Shown piece after piece: positions 45,741 to 55,360 of a stretch of 64,000 bases of DNA. Each line of letters starts with the position of its first letter. The first letter of the stretch is position 1. Source of the stretch: Streptomyces venezuelae (GTDB lineage: Bacteria; Actinomycetota; Actinomycetes; Streptomycetales; Streptomycetaceae); contig NZ_CP029189.1 in NCBI RefSeq assembly GCF_008642275.1, positions 3,698,501 through 3,762,500 on the forward strand, in the 5' to 3' direction. A program made the translations under genes and the position numbers. Under the pieces are notes generated by a model, which made no database searches, was not told where the DNA came from, and saw only the letters and a program-made list of their open reading frames with translations.

Positions 45741-47996
45741 GTGGCCGAGGCGGCAGACAACCAGGGGGCGTCCCCCACTCCTGCCCGGCGCCGGTGGCTG
45801 CGGCGTGCCATCGTCCTGCTCGCCGGGACGCCCGTGCTGGCCGCACTGATCTACTCTCCCGCACCCCGGGCCGAGGCCGCGCAGGCCGCGTCCGTGGACG
45901 TACAGCTGACCTCCATGGCCCCCACGGCACCGGTCAAGGGCGACACCCTCACCATTCGGGGCACCGTACGCAACACCGGTGCCGAGACGATCACCGACGC
46001 GCATGTCGGCCTGCGGGTCGGGCCCGCGCTCGCTGACCGCACATCCATCGACGAGGCGGCGGAGCGTACCGGCTTCCGGGCCGGCGCCGACCCGGGCGAG
46101 GTCGACCCGGCCTACGCGGTGAAGATCGCCTCCCTGCCGTCCAAGATCAGCCAGGAGTTCACGCTCACCGTCCCGGTGAACAAGCTGGAGCTGGACAAGG
46201 ACGGCGTCTACCAGCTCGGTGTCTCCCTGTCCGGGGTGACCGAGAGCCGGCCGTCCGAGCAGGTGATGGGCATCAAGCGGACCTTCCTGCCCTGGCAGCC
46301 GGAGGCCGCCGCCAAGCGCTCCCAGCTCACCTACGCCTGGCCGCTGATCTCCACCACGCACGTGACGGCGGAGACCGGCTCCGACGAGCTCCAGACCCCT
46401 GTCTTCCTCGACGACTCCCTGGCCGACGAGCTCAAGCCGGGCGGGCGCCTGGAGCAGATGGTCACCCTCGGCAAGGACCTGCCGATCACCTGGGTCATCG
46501 ACCCCGACCTGCTCTACACGGTCGACGCGATGACCAAGGGCTACCGGGTCCGCAGCGCGGGCGGCAAGCCCGTCCAGGGCAAGAGCAAGGCCGTGGCCGA
46601 GCAGTGGCTGAACTCGCTGGAGGCGGCCGTACAGGGCAAGAAGGTCGTCGCCCTGCCGTTCGCCGACCCCGACCTCGCCTCGCTCGCCCACCACGGCAAG
46701 GACGTCTCCGGCACCCTCGGCCAGCTGCGCCCCGCCACCGACAAGGCGAAGCAGGCCGTCGAGACGGTCCTGCACGTCCCCGCGTCCACCGACTTCTCCT
46801 GGCCCGTGGACGGCGCCATCGATCCCTCGATCGTCAACGTCGCCACCTCGGCCGGCGCCCACAACGTCCTCACCCGCAGCGACAGCCTCGTGGAGAGCGG
46901 CGCCCTCGGGTACACCCCGTCGGCCGCCCGCCCCATCGGCGCCGGCACCACCGCGGTCGTGGCCGACGCCGATCTGTCCACCGCCTTCGACGGCGACATG
47001 CTGAACGCCGGGGCCTCCACGCTCGCCGTGCAGCGGTTCCTCGCCCACAGCCTCGCCCTGAACCTGCAGAAGACCGACGAGCCGCGCAGCTTCGTCGTCG
47101 CCCCGCAGCGGATGCCCAGCGTCAGCCAGGTCCAGTCGATGGCCGAAGCCGTCCGCGGCCTCCAGGCGGGCCGCTGGACCCAGCCCGCGGACCTCGAAGC
47201 GGCCGCCGCCGCCAAACCCGACCCCGGAGCCACCACCCAGGTGCCGGGCGCCGGCCAGTACCCCGAGGCCCTGCGCAAGCAGGAGCTGCCCGTGTCGGCC
47301 TTCGAGAAGATCCGCACCACGCAGAACACCCTCGACCGCTTCAAGGTGATCCTCGCCGCACCCGACCGCGTGGAGATCCCCTTCGGCAACACCACCAACC
47401 GGGAGATGTCCACCTCCTGGCGCGGGCGTCCCGAGGAGGCCCGCCTCTACCGGGACCAGGTGCAGGACTACCTGATCGGTCTGACCGAGAAGGTCAAGGT
47501 CGTCCCCAAGTCCGACGCCACCTTGTCGGGACACAGCGCCACCATCCCGGTCAGCGTCCAGAACAGCCTGGTCCAGGACGTCCACGACCTCGTCCTGCGC
47601 GTGAAGTCCGCCAACCCGACCCGCTTGATGTTCAGCCAGAACGAGCAGCAGGTCACCGTCCAGGGCGACCACACCCAGACGGTCAAGTTCACCGCCAACG
47701 CCACGGCGAGCGGCCCCGTCGAGGTCACGGCGCAGCTGTTCACCAAGGACGGCATCCCCTACGGCAAGGAACGCACGTTCACCGTCGAGGCCACCGAGAT
47801 CACGCCCACCGTGATGCTCGTCATCGCCGGCGGTGTGCTCCTCCTGGTCCTGGCAGGCATCAAGATGTACGCCAGTCGCAAGCGCGTCGCAGCACGCGCG
47901 GCCGCCGAGGAGAGCACGCAGCCGAGTGACGAGTCCCCGGACACCGGAGCGCAAAGCACCGAGGGGTCCGGCACGAGTGAGACAGTGGACCGTTGA
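45741..47996 (+). CDS. DUF6049 secreted/membrane-anchored protein
   Basis: 751 residues from GTG 45741. A basic leader (RRRWLRR) and hydrophobic stretch AIVLLAGTPVLAALIY make a signal peptide or anchor. Residues 40-660 are extracellular, with an Ig-like start (LTIRGTVRNTGAETITDAHVG). A C-terminal membrane helix (VMLVIAGGVLLLVLAGIKMYA) at about 688-710 precedes a cytoplasmic acidic/Thr tail. This is the DUF6049 family of unknown function found immediately upstream of murJ in actinobacteria; here murJ starts 46 bases later. A link to MurJ or wall-precursor export is likely from context only. Confidence 0.85.
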   Translation: MAEAADNQGASPTPARRRWLRRAIVLLAGTPVLAALIYSPAPRAEAAQAASVDVQLTSMAPTAPVKGDTLTIRGTVRNTGAETITDAHVGLRVGPALADRTSIDEAAERTGFRAGADPGEVDPAYAVKIASLPSKISQEFTLTVPVNKLELDKDGVYQLGVSLSGVTESRPSEQVMGIKRTFLPWQPEAAAKRSQLTYAWPLISTTHVTAETGSDELQTPVFLDDSLADELKPGGRLEQMVTLGKDLPITWVIDPDLLYTVDAMTKGYRVRSAGGKPVQGKSKAVAEQWLNSLEAAVQGKKVVALPFADPDLASLAHHGKDVSGTLGQLRPATDKAKQAVETVLHVPASTDFSWPVDGAIDPSIVNVATSAGAHNVLTRSDSLVESGALGYTPSAARPIGAGTTAVVADADLSTAFDGDMLNAGASTLAVQRFLAHSLALNLQKTDEPRSFVVAPQRMPSVSQVQSMAEAVRGLQAGRWTQPADLEAAAAAKPDPGATTQVPGAGQYPEALRKQELPVSAFEKIRTTQNTLDRFKVILAAPDRVEIPFGNTTNREMSTSWRGRPEEARLYRDQVQDYLIGLTEKVKVVPKSDATLSGHSATIPVSVQNSLVQDVHDLVLRVKSANPTRLMFSQNEQQVTVQGDHTQTVKFTANATASGPVEVTAQLFTKDGIPYGKERTFTVEATEITPTVMLVIAGGVLLLVLAGIKMYASRKRVAARAAAEESTQPSDESPDTGAQSTEGSGTSETVDR

Positions 47997-48042
47997 TTGA
48001 CGCCGTGGCCGGTCGGCCTGGGGACGATGAGGTGGGGTTTCG

Positions 48043-50217
48043 ATGAACGCGCCGTACGACGGTGACCGCGCGCAGGGCACTGGTGGGCCTGCGCCCTCCC
48101 AGGGCACTGCCCCGGGCACCCCGGTGCCCGGGCAGGTTCCCGCGCCTGCGCCCGCGCCGGAGCCTGACCCGTATGTCCAGGACGCCTACGCCTACGACCC
48201 GTACCGGTCCCAGGACCTGTCGGCCCAGGATCCGGTCGCCGAGGTGCTCTACGACCGGGCCTCACACCCGCCGCCGCCTCCCGGCACCTTCCAGGAGCCC
48301 GGCCCGCTCTACGCCGCGCCGACCGCGCCCTCGTACTCCCCCGACCCGCGCGTCTGGGCCCAGACCCCGCCGCCCGAGCCGGACGGCCCCTCGCGCCACC
48401 TGCCGTACGGCGACCACGCCACCACCACCCAGTTCGTCGGCGTGGACTCCCTCGTCACCAACGCTTCGGACGAGCAGTCCGCACCGGACGCCTTCGCGCA
48501 CCTGTACCGGGACCAGGAGGCGGCGCCCCGGACCCCCGCTGAGGAGGCGCCCGTCGCCGCCCCGGCGCCGAGCAAGCCGGCCGGACGGGCCTCCAGCCTG
48601 CTGAAGTCCAGCGCTCTGATGGCCGCGGGCACGATCGTCTCGCGCATCACCGGCTTCCTGCGGACCCTGGTCATCGCCGGTGCCATCGGTGTCGGCACCT
48701 TCAACGACACGTACCAGATCGCCAACACGCTGCCGACGATGATCTACGTCCTGGTCGGCGGCGGCGCCCTGAACGCCGTCTTCATCCCGCAGCTGGTCCG
48801 GGCCATGAAGAACGACGACGACGGCGGGCAGGCATACGCCAACCGGTTGCTGACCCTCGTCGTGGTCCTGTTGGCAGGCATCACCACCATCTGCGTCCTG
48901 GCCGCACCGGTGTTCATCACGATGATGTCGCCGAAGATCGCCTCCGACCCGCAGCAGATGGACGTCGCGGTCGCCTTCGCCCGCTACTGCCTGCCCACCA
49001 TGTTCTTCATGGGCGTGCACGTGGTCCTGGGTCAGATCCTCAACGCCCGCGGCCGCTTCGGCGCGATGATGTGGACCCCGGTCCTCAACAACATCGTGGT
49101 CATCGCCACCTTCGGCGCCTTCATCTGGGCCTTCGGCGGCTTCACCACCTCCGGCGTCAACGCCGCCACCGTCACCCCCGAGGGCGTGCGCCTGCTGGGC
49201 CTGGGCACCCTGCTCGGCCTCACCGTCCAGGCCCTCGCGATGCTGCCGTACCTGCGCGACGCGGGCTTCAAGCCGCGCCTGCGCTTCGACTGGCGGGGTC
49301 ACGGCCTCGGCAAGGCCGCCCGCCTGGCCAAGTGGACGTTCTTCTTCGTCCTCGCCAACCAGGTCGGCCTCGTGGTCGTCACCCAGCTCGCCACCTGGGC
49401 CGGTGCCGTCGCCGAGAAGCAGGGCCACCCCGGTACCGGCATCACCGCCTACAACTACGCGCTGCTGCTCTGGCAGATGCCTCAGGCGATCATCACCGTC
49501 TCCGTCATGACGGCCGTGCTGCCCCGCATCTCCCGCTCCGCGCACGACGGCGACGCCGCCGCGGTCCGCGACGACATCTCCTACGGGCTGCGCACCTCGG
49601 CCGTCGCGATCGTGCCCTGCGCCTTCGCGTTCCTCGCCCTCGGCGTCCCGATGGCCACCCTGCTCTACGCCGGCTCGGGCTCGGGCGCCCAGAACATCGG
49701 CTACATCCTGATGGCGTTCGGCCTCGGTCTGATCCCGTACTCGATCCAGTACGTGGTCCTGCGCGGCTTCTACGCCTACGAGGACACCCGCACGCCCTTC
49801 TACAACACCGTCATCGTCGCCGCCGTCAACGCGGCGGTCTCCACGCTGTCGTTCTTCGTGCTCCCCGCCCGGTGGGCGGTGGTCGGCATGGCCGCCGCCT
49901 ACGGGCTCGGCTACGCCGTCGGCGTCGGAGTGGCCTGGCGTCGCCTGCGCACCCGGCTCGGTGGCGACCTGGACGGGGCACACGTCATGCGCACCTACGC
50001 CCGGCTCACCGGCGCCTGCGTCCCGGCAGCCGCCGTGGCCGGCGCGGTCGCGTTCGGGGTCACCCAGTGGCTGGGCAGCGGAGTCACCGGCTCCGCCACC
50101 GCCCTCCTCACCGGCGGTATCGCCCTGGCCGCGGTGTTCCTCATCGCCGCCAAGCGGATGCGGATCGAAGAGCTCAACGCGATGGTCGGAATGGTCCGCG
50201 GACGTTTGGGGCGCTGA
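48043..50217 (+). CDS. murJ: Lipid II flippase MurJ (MviN) with Pro-rich N-terminal extension
   Basis: 724 residues. Residues 1-183 are disordered (Pro, Ala, Asp, Tyr-rich; QDAYAYDPYRSQDL). Then 14 membrane segments begin at SLLKSSALMAAGTIVSRITGFLRTLVIAGA, with conserved NARGRFGAMMWTPVLNN and GVDTFN-like GTFNDTYQIANTLPTMIYVL (segment TLPTMIYVL). MurJ flips lipid II across the membrane. The N-terminal extension is also found in mycobacterial MviN, where it is followed by a pseudokinase domain in the same chain; here the pseudokinase is the next gene. Same operon as the DUF6049 gene. Confidence 0.95.
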   Translation: MNAPYDGDRAQGTGGPAPSQGTAPGTPVPGQVPAPAPAPEPDPYVQDAYAYDPYRSQDLSAQDPVAEVLYDRASHPPPPPGTFQEPGPLYAAPTAPSYSPDPRVWAQTPPPEPDGPSRHLPYGDHATTTQFVGVDSLVTNASDEQSAPDAFAHLYRDQEAAPRTPAEEAPVAAPAPSKPAGRASSLLKSSALMAAGTIVSRITGFLRTLVIAGAIGVGTFNDTYQIANTLPTMIYVLVGGGALNAVFIPQLVRAMKNDDDGGQAYANRLLTLVVVLLAGITTICVLAAPVFITMMSPKIASDPQQMDVAVAFARYCLPTMFFMGVHVVLGQILNARGRFGAMMWTPVLNNIVVIATFGAFIWAFGGFTTSGVNAATVTPEGVRLLGLGTLLGLTVQALAMLPYLRDAGFKPRLRFDWRGHGLGKAARLAKWTFFFVLANQVGLVVVTQLATWAGAVAEKQGHPGTGITAYNYALLLWQMPQAIITVSVMTAVLPRISRSAHDGDAAAVRDDISYGLRTSAVAIVPCAFAFLALGVPMATLLYAGSGSGAQNIGYILMAFGLGLIPYSIQYVVLRGFYAYEDTRTPFYNTVIVAAVNAAVSTLSFFVLPARWAVVGMAAAYGLGYAVGVGVAWRRLRTRLGGDLDGAHVMRTYARLTGACVPAAAVAGAVAFGVTQWLGSGVTGSATALLTGGIALAAVFLIAAKRMRIEELNAMVGMVRGRLGR

Positions 50218-50334
50218 TGCGCACAACCGTCGCCCCCTTTCGTGTGTCGTGCTTAGCGTCGGACTGTGGGCACAATTGGCATGGCTTCGCAGACTGGCCT
50301 ACAGCGCGCAACGGATGGGGAGGCGGGAACGACG

Positions 50335-52068
50335 GTGGCGGAACGTAGCACGGCTGCCGTCGACGTGGCCGACAACAGCGGCGATGAGCCGCTGACCGCT
50401 CAGGCGGCACGGGCCACGTCCGACGGGGTGGACATCCAGAACGGACGAGCCGCGGACGGACCCATGCCCGACAAGGACGGCGAACGCACCAACGCGGCCC
50501 CTGCGGCCGCTCCCGAACTGCACAGCGGACACAAGCTCGCCAGACGCTATCGGCTGGAAGAGTGCGTCACCCGTGTGGACGGATTCAGCAGTTGGCGCGC
50601 GATGGACGAGAAGCTGCGCCGGGCCGTGGGCGTGCATCTGATGCCCGCCGACCACGCGCGCGCCCGCTCCGTCCTGGCCGCCGCCCGGTCCTCCGCCCTG
50701 CTCGGCGACCCGCGGTTCGTCCAGGTGCTGGACGCCGTGGAGGAGAACGACCTCGTCTACGTCGTCCACGAGTGGCTGCCCGATGCCACCGAACTCACCG
50801 CGCTGCTCGCCGCGGGCCCGCTGGAGGCGCACGAGGCCTACCAGCTCGTCAGCCAGGTCTCCCAGGCGATGGCCGCCGCACACCGTGAGGGGCTCGCCCA
50901 TCTGCGGCTGACGCCCAGCGCGATACTGCGCACCTCCACGGGCCAGTACCGCATCCGCGGCCTCGCCGTGAACGCCGCCCTGCGCGGCATCACCAGCGAG
51001 ACCCCGCAGCGGGCCGATACCGAGGCCATCGGCGCGCTCCTGTACGCCGCGCTCACCCAGCGCTGGCCGTACGAGAGCGACGCGTACGGCCTCACCGGCC
51101 TGCCCAAGGGCGTGGGCCTGATCGCCCCCGACCAGGTACGCGCCGGTGTCCACCGGGGCCTGGGCGAACTCGCCATGCGCGCGCTCGCCAACGACGGAGC
51201 CACCGCCTCCCGTCAGGAACCCGCCTGCACCACCCCCGACGAGCTGGCCAAGGCCGTCGCCGCGATGCCCCGCATCCGGCCGCCGGAGCCCGCCTTCACG
51301 GCCCCGCCGGAGTACCAGCACACCACCTACCAGCAGGGCAACTACGGCCGCCCCACGCCGCCCGGCGTGACCACCGTCCAGGGCCGGCCCCTCGCACCTC
51401 CCCCGCCCCCCTTGCAGAGCCGTACCGGCAAGGTACTCAAGTGGGGCGTCGCCGCCCTGCTCATCGCCGCCCTCGGCCTGGGCAGCTGGCAGCTGGCCGA
51501 CACCCTCCTGGAACACAAAAACCAGAAGGGCAACAGCGGCACCAGCAACAACCCCAAACCCGGCACCGACGACAACCCGAAGGAAGCCGAACCCGGGAAG
51601 CCGCTGCAGATCACGGACGTGTCCGAGTTCTCTCCGCACGGTGCGGCGACCAAGCCGAAGGACGTCGGCAAGACCGTCGACGGCAACCCGGACTCCGCCT
51701 GGATCACTCTCCAGTACCTGGGCTACCCCAAGTTCGGCAACCTGGACGAGCGCAGGGACGGCAGCGGCATCGTCATCGACCTCGGCAAGGTCCAGAACGT
51801 GTCCGCGCTCGACATCGACCTGCACGCGGCCGGCCAGGAGGTCGAGATCCGCGCGGCACAGGCGTCGGCCTCCCACCCCGACTCGCTGTCGGACTTCGGC
51901 CAGCAGATCAGCAAGCCGGAGCGGGCCGGCAAGAAGCTCCAGGTCGCCCTCGAAAATCCGGTGCTCACCCGCTACGTGCTGGTCCACCTCACCGAACTGC
52001 CCGCCGACGGGGAGGGCGGTTACCGGGGCGGGATCAGCGAGATCAAGGTGATCGGCCCGTCGTCCTGA
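50335..52068 (+). CDS. Membrane pseudokinase with extracellular discoidin-like domain (MurJ partner)
   Basis: 577 residues from GTG 50335 (GGGGAGG upstream); ATG 50281 and GTG 50266 are alternatives. A kinase-like domain spans about 60-330: RYRLEECVTRVDGFSSWRA has no glycine loop, the catalytic-loop HRD is replaced by AHLRLTPSAIL, and the DFG is absent (RIRGLAVNAAL). It is therefore a pseudokinase. A Pro-rich segment and one membrane helix (GVAALLIAALGLGSWQL, about 367-392) follow, then an extracellular domain resembling discoidin/F5-8C (DGNPDSAWITLQYLG, VIDLGKVQNVSALDIDL). In M. tuberculosis MviN this module is fused to the flippase and binds FhaA after phosphorylation. Same order as MurJ, with a 117-base gap. 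Confidence 0.85.
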   Translation: MAERSTAAVDVADNSGDEPLTAQAARATSDGVDIQNGRAADGPMPDKDGERTNAAPAAAPELHSGHKLARRYRLEECVTRVDGFSSWRAMDEKLRRAVGVHLMPADHARARSVLAAARSSALLGDPRFVQVLDAVEENDLVYVVHEWLPDATELTALLAAGPLEAHEAYQLVSQVSQAMAAAHREGLAHLRLTPSAILRTSTGQYRIRGLAVNAALRGITSETPQRADTEAIGALLYAALTQRWPYESDAYGLTGLPKGVGLIAPDQVRAGVHRGLGELAMRALANDGATASRQEPACTTPDELAKAVAAMPRIRPPEPAFTAPPEYQHTTYQQGNYGRPTPPGVTTVQGRPLAPPPPPLQSRTGKVLKWGVAALLIAALGLGSWQLADTLLEHKNQKGNSGTSNNPKPGTDDNPKEAEPGKPLQITDVSEFSPHGAATKPKDVGKTVDGNPDSAWITLQYLGYPKFGNLDERRDGSGIVIDLGKVQNVSALDIDLHAAGQEVEIRAAQASASHPDSLSDFGQQISKPERAGKKLQVALENPVLTRYVLVHLTELPADGEGGYRGGISEIKVIGPSS

Positions 52069-52172
52069 CCACACCCGCCCGGCCGCGCGAGGCCGCTCCG
52101 CGGCCGGGCCGCGTGATTCTTTACGCGCCCGGCCGACGCCCCTAGGCTCCGTCCGGGGAGGAAGCAGGTGTG

Positions 52173-52868
52173 ATGCGAGAAGAAACCACGGAAGGCCGCA
52201 GCGACCAGGAGCTCCTGGCCCTGCACACCGCGGGGGATCCCGAGGCCTTCGGTGAGATCGTGCGGCGGCACCGCGACCGGCTGTGGGCCGTGGCACTGCG
52301 GACCCTCGGGGACCGGGAGGAGGCCGCGGACGCCGTCCAGGACGCCCTTGTGTCCGCCTACCGGGCCGCGCACACCTTTCGCGGGGAGTCCGCCGTCACC
52401 ACCTGGCTGCACCGAATCACCGTCAATGCCTGCCTCGACCGCGCCCGCAAGGCCTCCTCGCGCCGGACCGCGCCCCTCGACGACACGGACCGCCTGGAGC
52501 ACCTCCTGGAGCCCCACGAGTCCGCGGAGGCCCCCGCGGAGCGCCAGGACCTCCATCGCCAGCTCCTGGCCGCTCTGAGCACCCTTCCGGCCGATCAGCG
52601 GGCCGCGCTCGTCCTCGTCGACATGCAGGGATACCCCGTCGCCGAGGCAGCCCGGCTCCTCGACGTCCCCACCGGCACCGTGAAGAGCCGGTGCGCACGT
52701 GGCCGGGCCAAACTCGTGCCGCTCCTCACTCATCTGCGCACGAATGCCGGGGATAACACCGCCATCGAGCGGGGAAGGAACCGGACGCCGGGCCCACCCG
52801 TCCCACCAGCGGCAGAACCCAGGCATCCAGACCCAGACGCTGTGAAGGGCGGAGGTGGACGACCGTGA
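52173..52868 (+). CDS. sigM: ECF-type RNA polymerase sigma factor SigM
   Basis: 231 residues from ATG 52173 (GTG at 52170 alternative; GGGGAGG upstream). Region 2: GEIVRRHRDRLWAVALRTLGDREEAADAVQDAL with DxVQ-type helix; region 4: LPADQRAALVLVDMQGYPVAEAARLLDVPTGTVKSR with the recognition helix. A Pro/Gly-rich tail of about 40 residues ends the protein. The gene for its zinc-type anti-sigma factor overlaps its stop by four bases (GTGA), so the pair is translationally coupled. The arrangement murJ, pseudokinase, sigM, anti-sigma, trxB, trxA is known for SigM in actinobacteria and matches here. Confidence 0.88.
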   Translation: MREETTEGRSDQELLALHTAGDPEAFGEIVRRHRDRLWAVALRTLGDREEAADAVQDALVSAYRAAHTFRGESAVTTWLHRITVNACLDRARKASSRRTAPLDDTDRLEHLLEPHESAEAPAERQDLHRQLLAALSTLPADQRAALVLVDMQGYPVAEAARLLDVPTGTVKSRCARGRAKLVPLLTHLRTNAGDNTAIERGRNRTPGPPVPPAAEPRHPDPDAVKGGGGRP

Positions 52869-53806
52869 CCCCGCCCACTGGCATGTCCGGCACGACCGGC
52901 GCGATCCGGCACCCGGACGTCTCGGAGATCTCCGACCTGACCGAAGGTCTGCTCTCCCCGTCCCGTACCGCCGAGATCCGCCGCCATCTCGGCGACTGCG
53001 CCCTGTGCGCCGACGTCCGCGCCTCCCTGGAGGAGATCCGCTCCCTCCTCGGAACCCTCCCGGGCCCGGCCCGCATGCCCGCCGACATCGCCGGCCGGAT
53101 CGACGCGGCCCTCGCCGCGGAGGCCCTTCTCGACGCGACCCAGCCGCAGGCCCAAGCCGAACCGGTCGACCAGCCCCGCACACCGGACCGCGATGTTTCA
53201 CGTGGAACGCCCCCAGCTACCGCTGGGAGGTACCCCCGGACCGCTGGTCACCCGACCGGCCCAACCGGACCCGGCCGACGCCGCGCGCGCCGCCGGATCG
53301 CTGTCCTGGCCGGCTTGGCCGGAGCCGCCGCCTGCGCCCTGGGCATCTTCCTGTTCGGCGACTTCTCGGCTTCGCCCACCCAGGAAACCGCCAGCGGCCG
53401 GGCGGCCGACTCCGCCGAGCAGCCGTCCGCAGCAGCAGCCGGGGGCGTCTACACCGCTCAGGGCCTCCAGGACAGCGTCAGGCAACTCGTCGCAGCCGAC
53501 CAGGGCGCCAAGAACGTGCCCGGGGAGCAGAACAACACCCTCGGACTGGAGAACACCGGCCCCGTCCCGGGTGACAAGCGGGCGGCGCCTTCCCTACCCA
53601 CCTGTGTCCAGCAGGCCACCGGCCGTCCCGACACACCGCTCGCTGCCGAACGCGGCAATTTCCAGGGCACCCCCGTCTACCTCCTCGTCCTGCCGCACCC
53701 GGCCGACCCCACCCGGGTCGACGCCTACCTGGTCGACACGGCGTGCGAGCGGACCGGTTCGGCGGACCCCGGAAAGGTCCTTCTGACGAGCACCTATCCG
53801 CGGTAG
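52865..53806 (+). CDS. Zinc-type (ZAS/RsrA-like) membrane anti-sigma factor
   Basis: 313 residues from GTG 52865. Near the N-terminus the H41-x3-C45-x2-C48 motif ([10 protein letters not shown]) is the zinc-binding ZAS signature that captures an ECF sigma factor. A membrane helix ([23 protein letters not shown], about 143-165) and an extracellular domain follow. Redox or envelope stress would release SigM. Residues DVSRGT at 111-115 come from a mutated parS sequence (53195-53208), the only imperfect one seen. Overlap GTGA with sigM. Confidence 0.85.
   Translation: MTPPTGMSGTTGAIRHPDVSEISDLTEGLLSPSRTAEIRRHLGDCALCADVRASLEEIRSLLGTLPGPARMPADIAGRIDAALAAEALLDATQPQAQAEPVDQPRTPDRDVSRGTPPATAGRYPRTAGHPTGPTGPGRRRARRRIAVLAGLAGAAACALGIFLFGDFSASPTQETASGRAADSAEQPSAAAAGGVYTAQGLQDSVRQLVAADQGAKNVPGEQNNTLGLENTGPVPGDKRAAPSLPTCVQQATGRPDTPLAAERGNFQGTPVYLLVLPHPADPTRVDAYLVDTACERTGSADPGKVLLTSTYPR
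53195..53208. other. parS: Imperfect parS-like site inside the anti-sigma gene
   Basis: GTTTCACGTGGAAC: one mismatch (A to G at position 11) breaks the palindrome. Reading frame gives DVSRGT; other in-gene parS copies give VSRET. It may bind ParB weakly. Confidence 0.55.
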
Positions 53807-53838
53807 CCGAGGCGTTCGGGGCCGTCGTGGAGCGGGCG

Positions 53839-53866
53839 GGGAATGCATGCGCCGTAGGATCCGTTG
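53839..53866 (+). promoter_or_regulatory. SigR-type promoter of trxBA
   Basis: GGGAAT, 18 bases, GTTG (start 69 bases before trxB). This is a perfect match to the SigR (thiol oxidative stress) consensus, and trxBA is a known SigR target in S. coelicolor. Confidence 0.85.
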
Positions 53867-53934
53867 GGTGGGGTGAGAGTCCGCACCGGCCCCCGGTAGG
53901 CAGTACGCAGTCCGCAGAGACGAGGAAGAAACCC

Positions 53935-54894
53935 GTGAGCGACGTCCGAAACGTGATCATCATCGGCTCCGGGCCGGCCGGTTACACCGCCGCCCTGTAC
54001 ACCGCACGCGCTTCGCTCAAGCCGCTGGTCTTCGAAGGTGCCGTCACCGCGGGTGGCGCCCTGATGAACACCACCGAGGTGGAGAACTTCCCGGGCTTCC
54101 AGGACGGCATCATGGGCCCCGACCTCATGGACAACATGCGTGCCCAGGCCGAGCGCTTCGGCGCCGAACTGATCGCGGACGACGTCGTCGCCGTGGACCT
54201 CAGCGGTGAGATCAAGACCGTCACCGACACCGCCGGTACCGTGCACCGCGCCAAGGCCGTCATCGTCACCACCGGTTCCCAGCACCGCAAGCTCGGCCTG
54301 CCCAACGAGGACGCCCTCTCCGGCCGCGGTGTCTCCTGGTGCGCCACCTGCGACGGTTTCTTCTTCAAGGACCACGACATCGCCGTCGTCGGCGGCGGCG
54401 ACACCGCGATCGAGGAGGCCACCTTCCTCTCGCGCTTCGCCAAGTCCGTCACGATCGTCCACCGCCGTGACAGCCTGCGCGCCTCGAAGGCCATGCAGGA
54501 CCGTGCCTTCGCCGACCCGAAGATCACGTTCGCCTGGGACAGCGAGGTCACCGAGATCCACGGCGACCAGAAGCTGTCCGGCCTCACCCTGCGCAACACC
54601 AAGACCGGCGAGACCTCCGAGCTGCCCGTGACCGGCCTCTTCATCGCCGTCGGCCACGACCCGCGCACCGAGCTCTTCAAGGGACAGCTCGACCTCGACG
54701 AGGAGGGCTACCTGAAGGTCGAGGCCCCCTCCACCCGGACCAGCGCCACCGGCGTGTTCGGCGCCGGCGACGTCGTGGACCACACCTACCGTCAGGCCAT
54801 CACCGCCGCAGGCACCGGCTGCTCCGCCGCCCTCGACGCCGAGCGCTTCCTCGCCGCGCTCGCCGACGCCGAGAAGGTACACGCGGCGGTCTGA
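53935..54894 (+). CDS. trxB: Thioredoxin-disulfide reductase
   Basis: 319 residues from GTG 53935 (GAGGAAGAA upstream). FAD site [18 protein letters not shown], redox pair C136-A-T-C139 in WCATCDG, NADPH site [18 protein letters not shown] and C-terminal [23 protein letters not shown] (in parts: [17 protein letters not shown]). It reduces thioredoxin with NADPH. A SigR-type promoter precedes it and trxA follows after 60 bases; the pair is the cytosolic thiol repair system under oxidative stress. Confidence 0.98.
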   Translation: MSDVRNVIIIGSGPAGYTAALYTARASLKPLVFEGAVTAGGALMNTTEVENFPGFQDGIMGPDLMDNMRAQAERFGAELIADDVVAVDLSGEIKTVTDTAGTVHRAKAVIVTTGSQHRKLGLPNEDALSGRGVSWCATCDGFFFKDHDIAVVGGGDTAIEEATFLSRFAKSVTIVHRRDSLRASKAMQDRAFADPKITFAWDSEVTEIHGDQKLSGLTLRNTKTGETSELPVTGLFIAVGHDPRTELFKGQLDLDEEGYLKVEAPSTRTSATGVFGAGDVVDHTYRQAITAAGTGCSAALDAERFLAALADAEKVHAAV

Positions 54895-54954
54895 CCGGCC
54901 TGACTTCCCCACCGCCCCACCCCACACCCCGCAGGCAAGAAGAAGGAGGCCGCT

Positions 54955-55293
54955 GTGGCCGGCACCCTCAAGAACGTGACCGACGCTGACTTCGACGAGC
55001 AGGTCCTCAGGAGCGACAAGCCCGTACTGGTGGACTTCTGGGCCGCCTGGTGCGGACCGTGCCGCCAGATCGCGCCGTCCCTCGAGGCGATCGCCGCCGA
55101 GCACCCCGAGATCGAGATCGTCAAACTCAACATCGACGAGAACCCGGACACGGCTGCCAAGTACGGCGTCATGTCCATCCCGACGCTGAACGTCTACCAG
55201 GGCGGCGAGGTCGCCAAGACCATCGTCGGCGCGAAGCCGAAGGCCGCCATCCTGCGCGACCTCTCCGAGTTCGTCGAGGTCAAGACCGCCTGA
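54955..55293 (+). CDS. trxA: Thioredoxin
   Basis: 112 residues from GTG 54955 with the ribosome binding site AGAAGGAGG. The active site is W32-C-G-P-C36 within FWAAWCGPCRQIAPSLEAIA. The cis-proline IPTLNVY follows. It reduces disulfides in ribonucleotide reductase and others. Operon with trxB; a parS site then a hairpin terminator follow directly. Confidence 0.98.
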   Translation: MAGTLKNVTDADFDEQVLRSDKPVLVDFWAAWCGPCRQIAPSLEAIAAEHPEIEIVKLNIDENPDTAAKYGVMSIPTLNVYQGGEVAKTIVGAKPKAAILRDLSEFVEVKTA

Positions 55294-55303
55294 CGCGATC
55301 GAT

Positions 55304-55317
55304 GTTTCACGTGAAAC
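55304..55317. other. parS: parS centromere site
   Basis: Perfect GTTTCACGTGAAAC between trxA and its terminator; its last base overlaps the stem start. Confidence 0.95.
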
Positions 55318-55345
55318 GGGGCCGCCCCAGGAAGGGGCGGCCCCG
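55317..55345. terminator. Terminator between trxA and a convergent GNAT gene
   Basis: CGGGGCCGCCCC and GGGGCGGCCCCG form a 12-bp stem with AGGAA loop. It can serve both convergent genes. Confidence 0.85.
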
Positions 55346-55360
55346 TTCCGCGTCTCGGGC

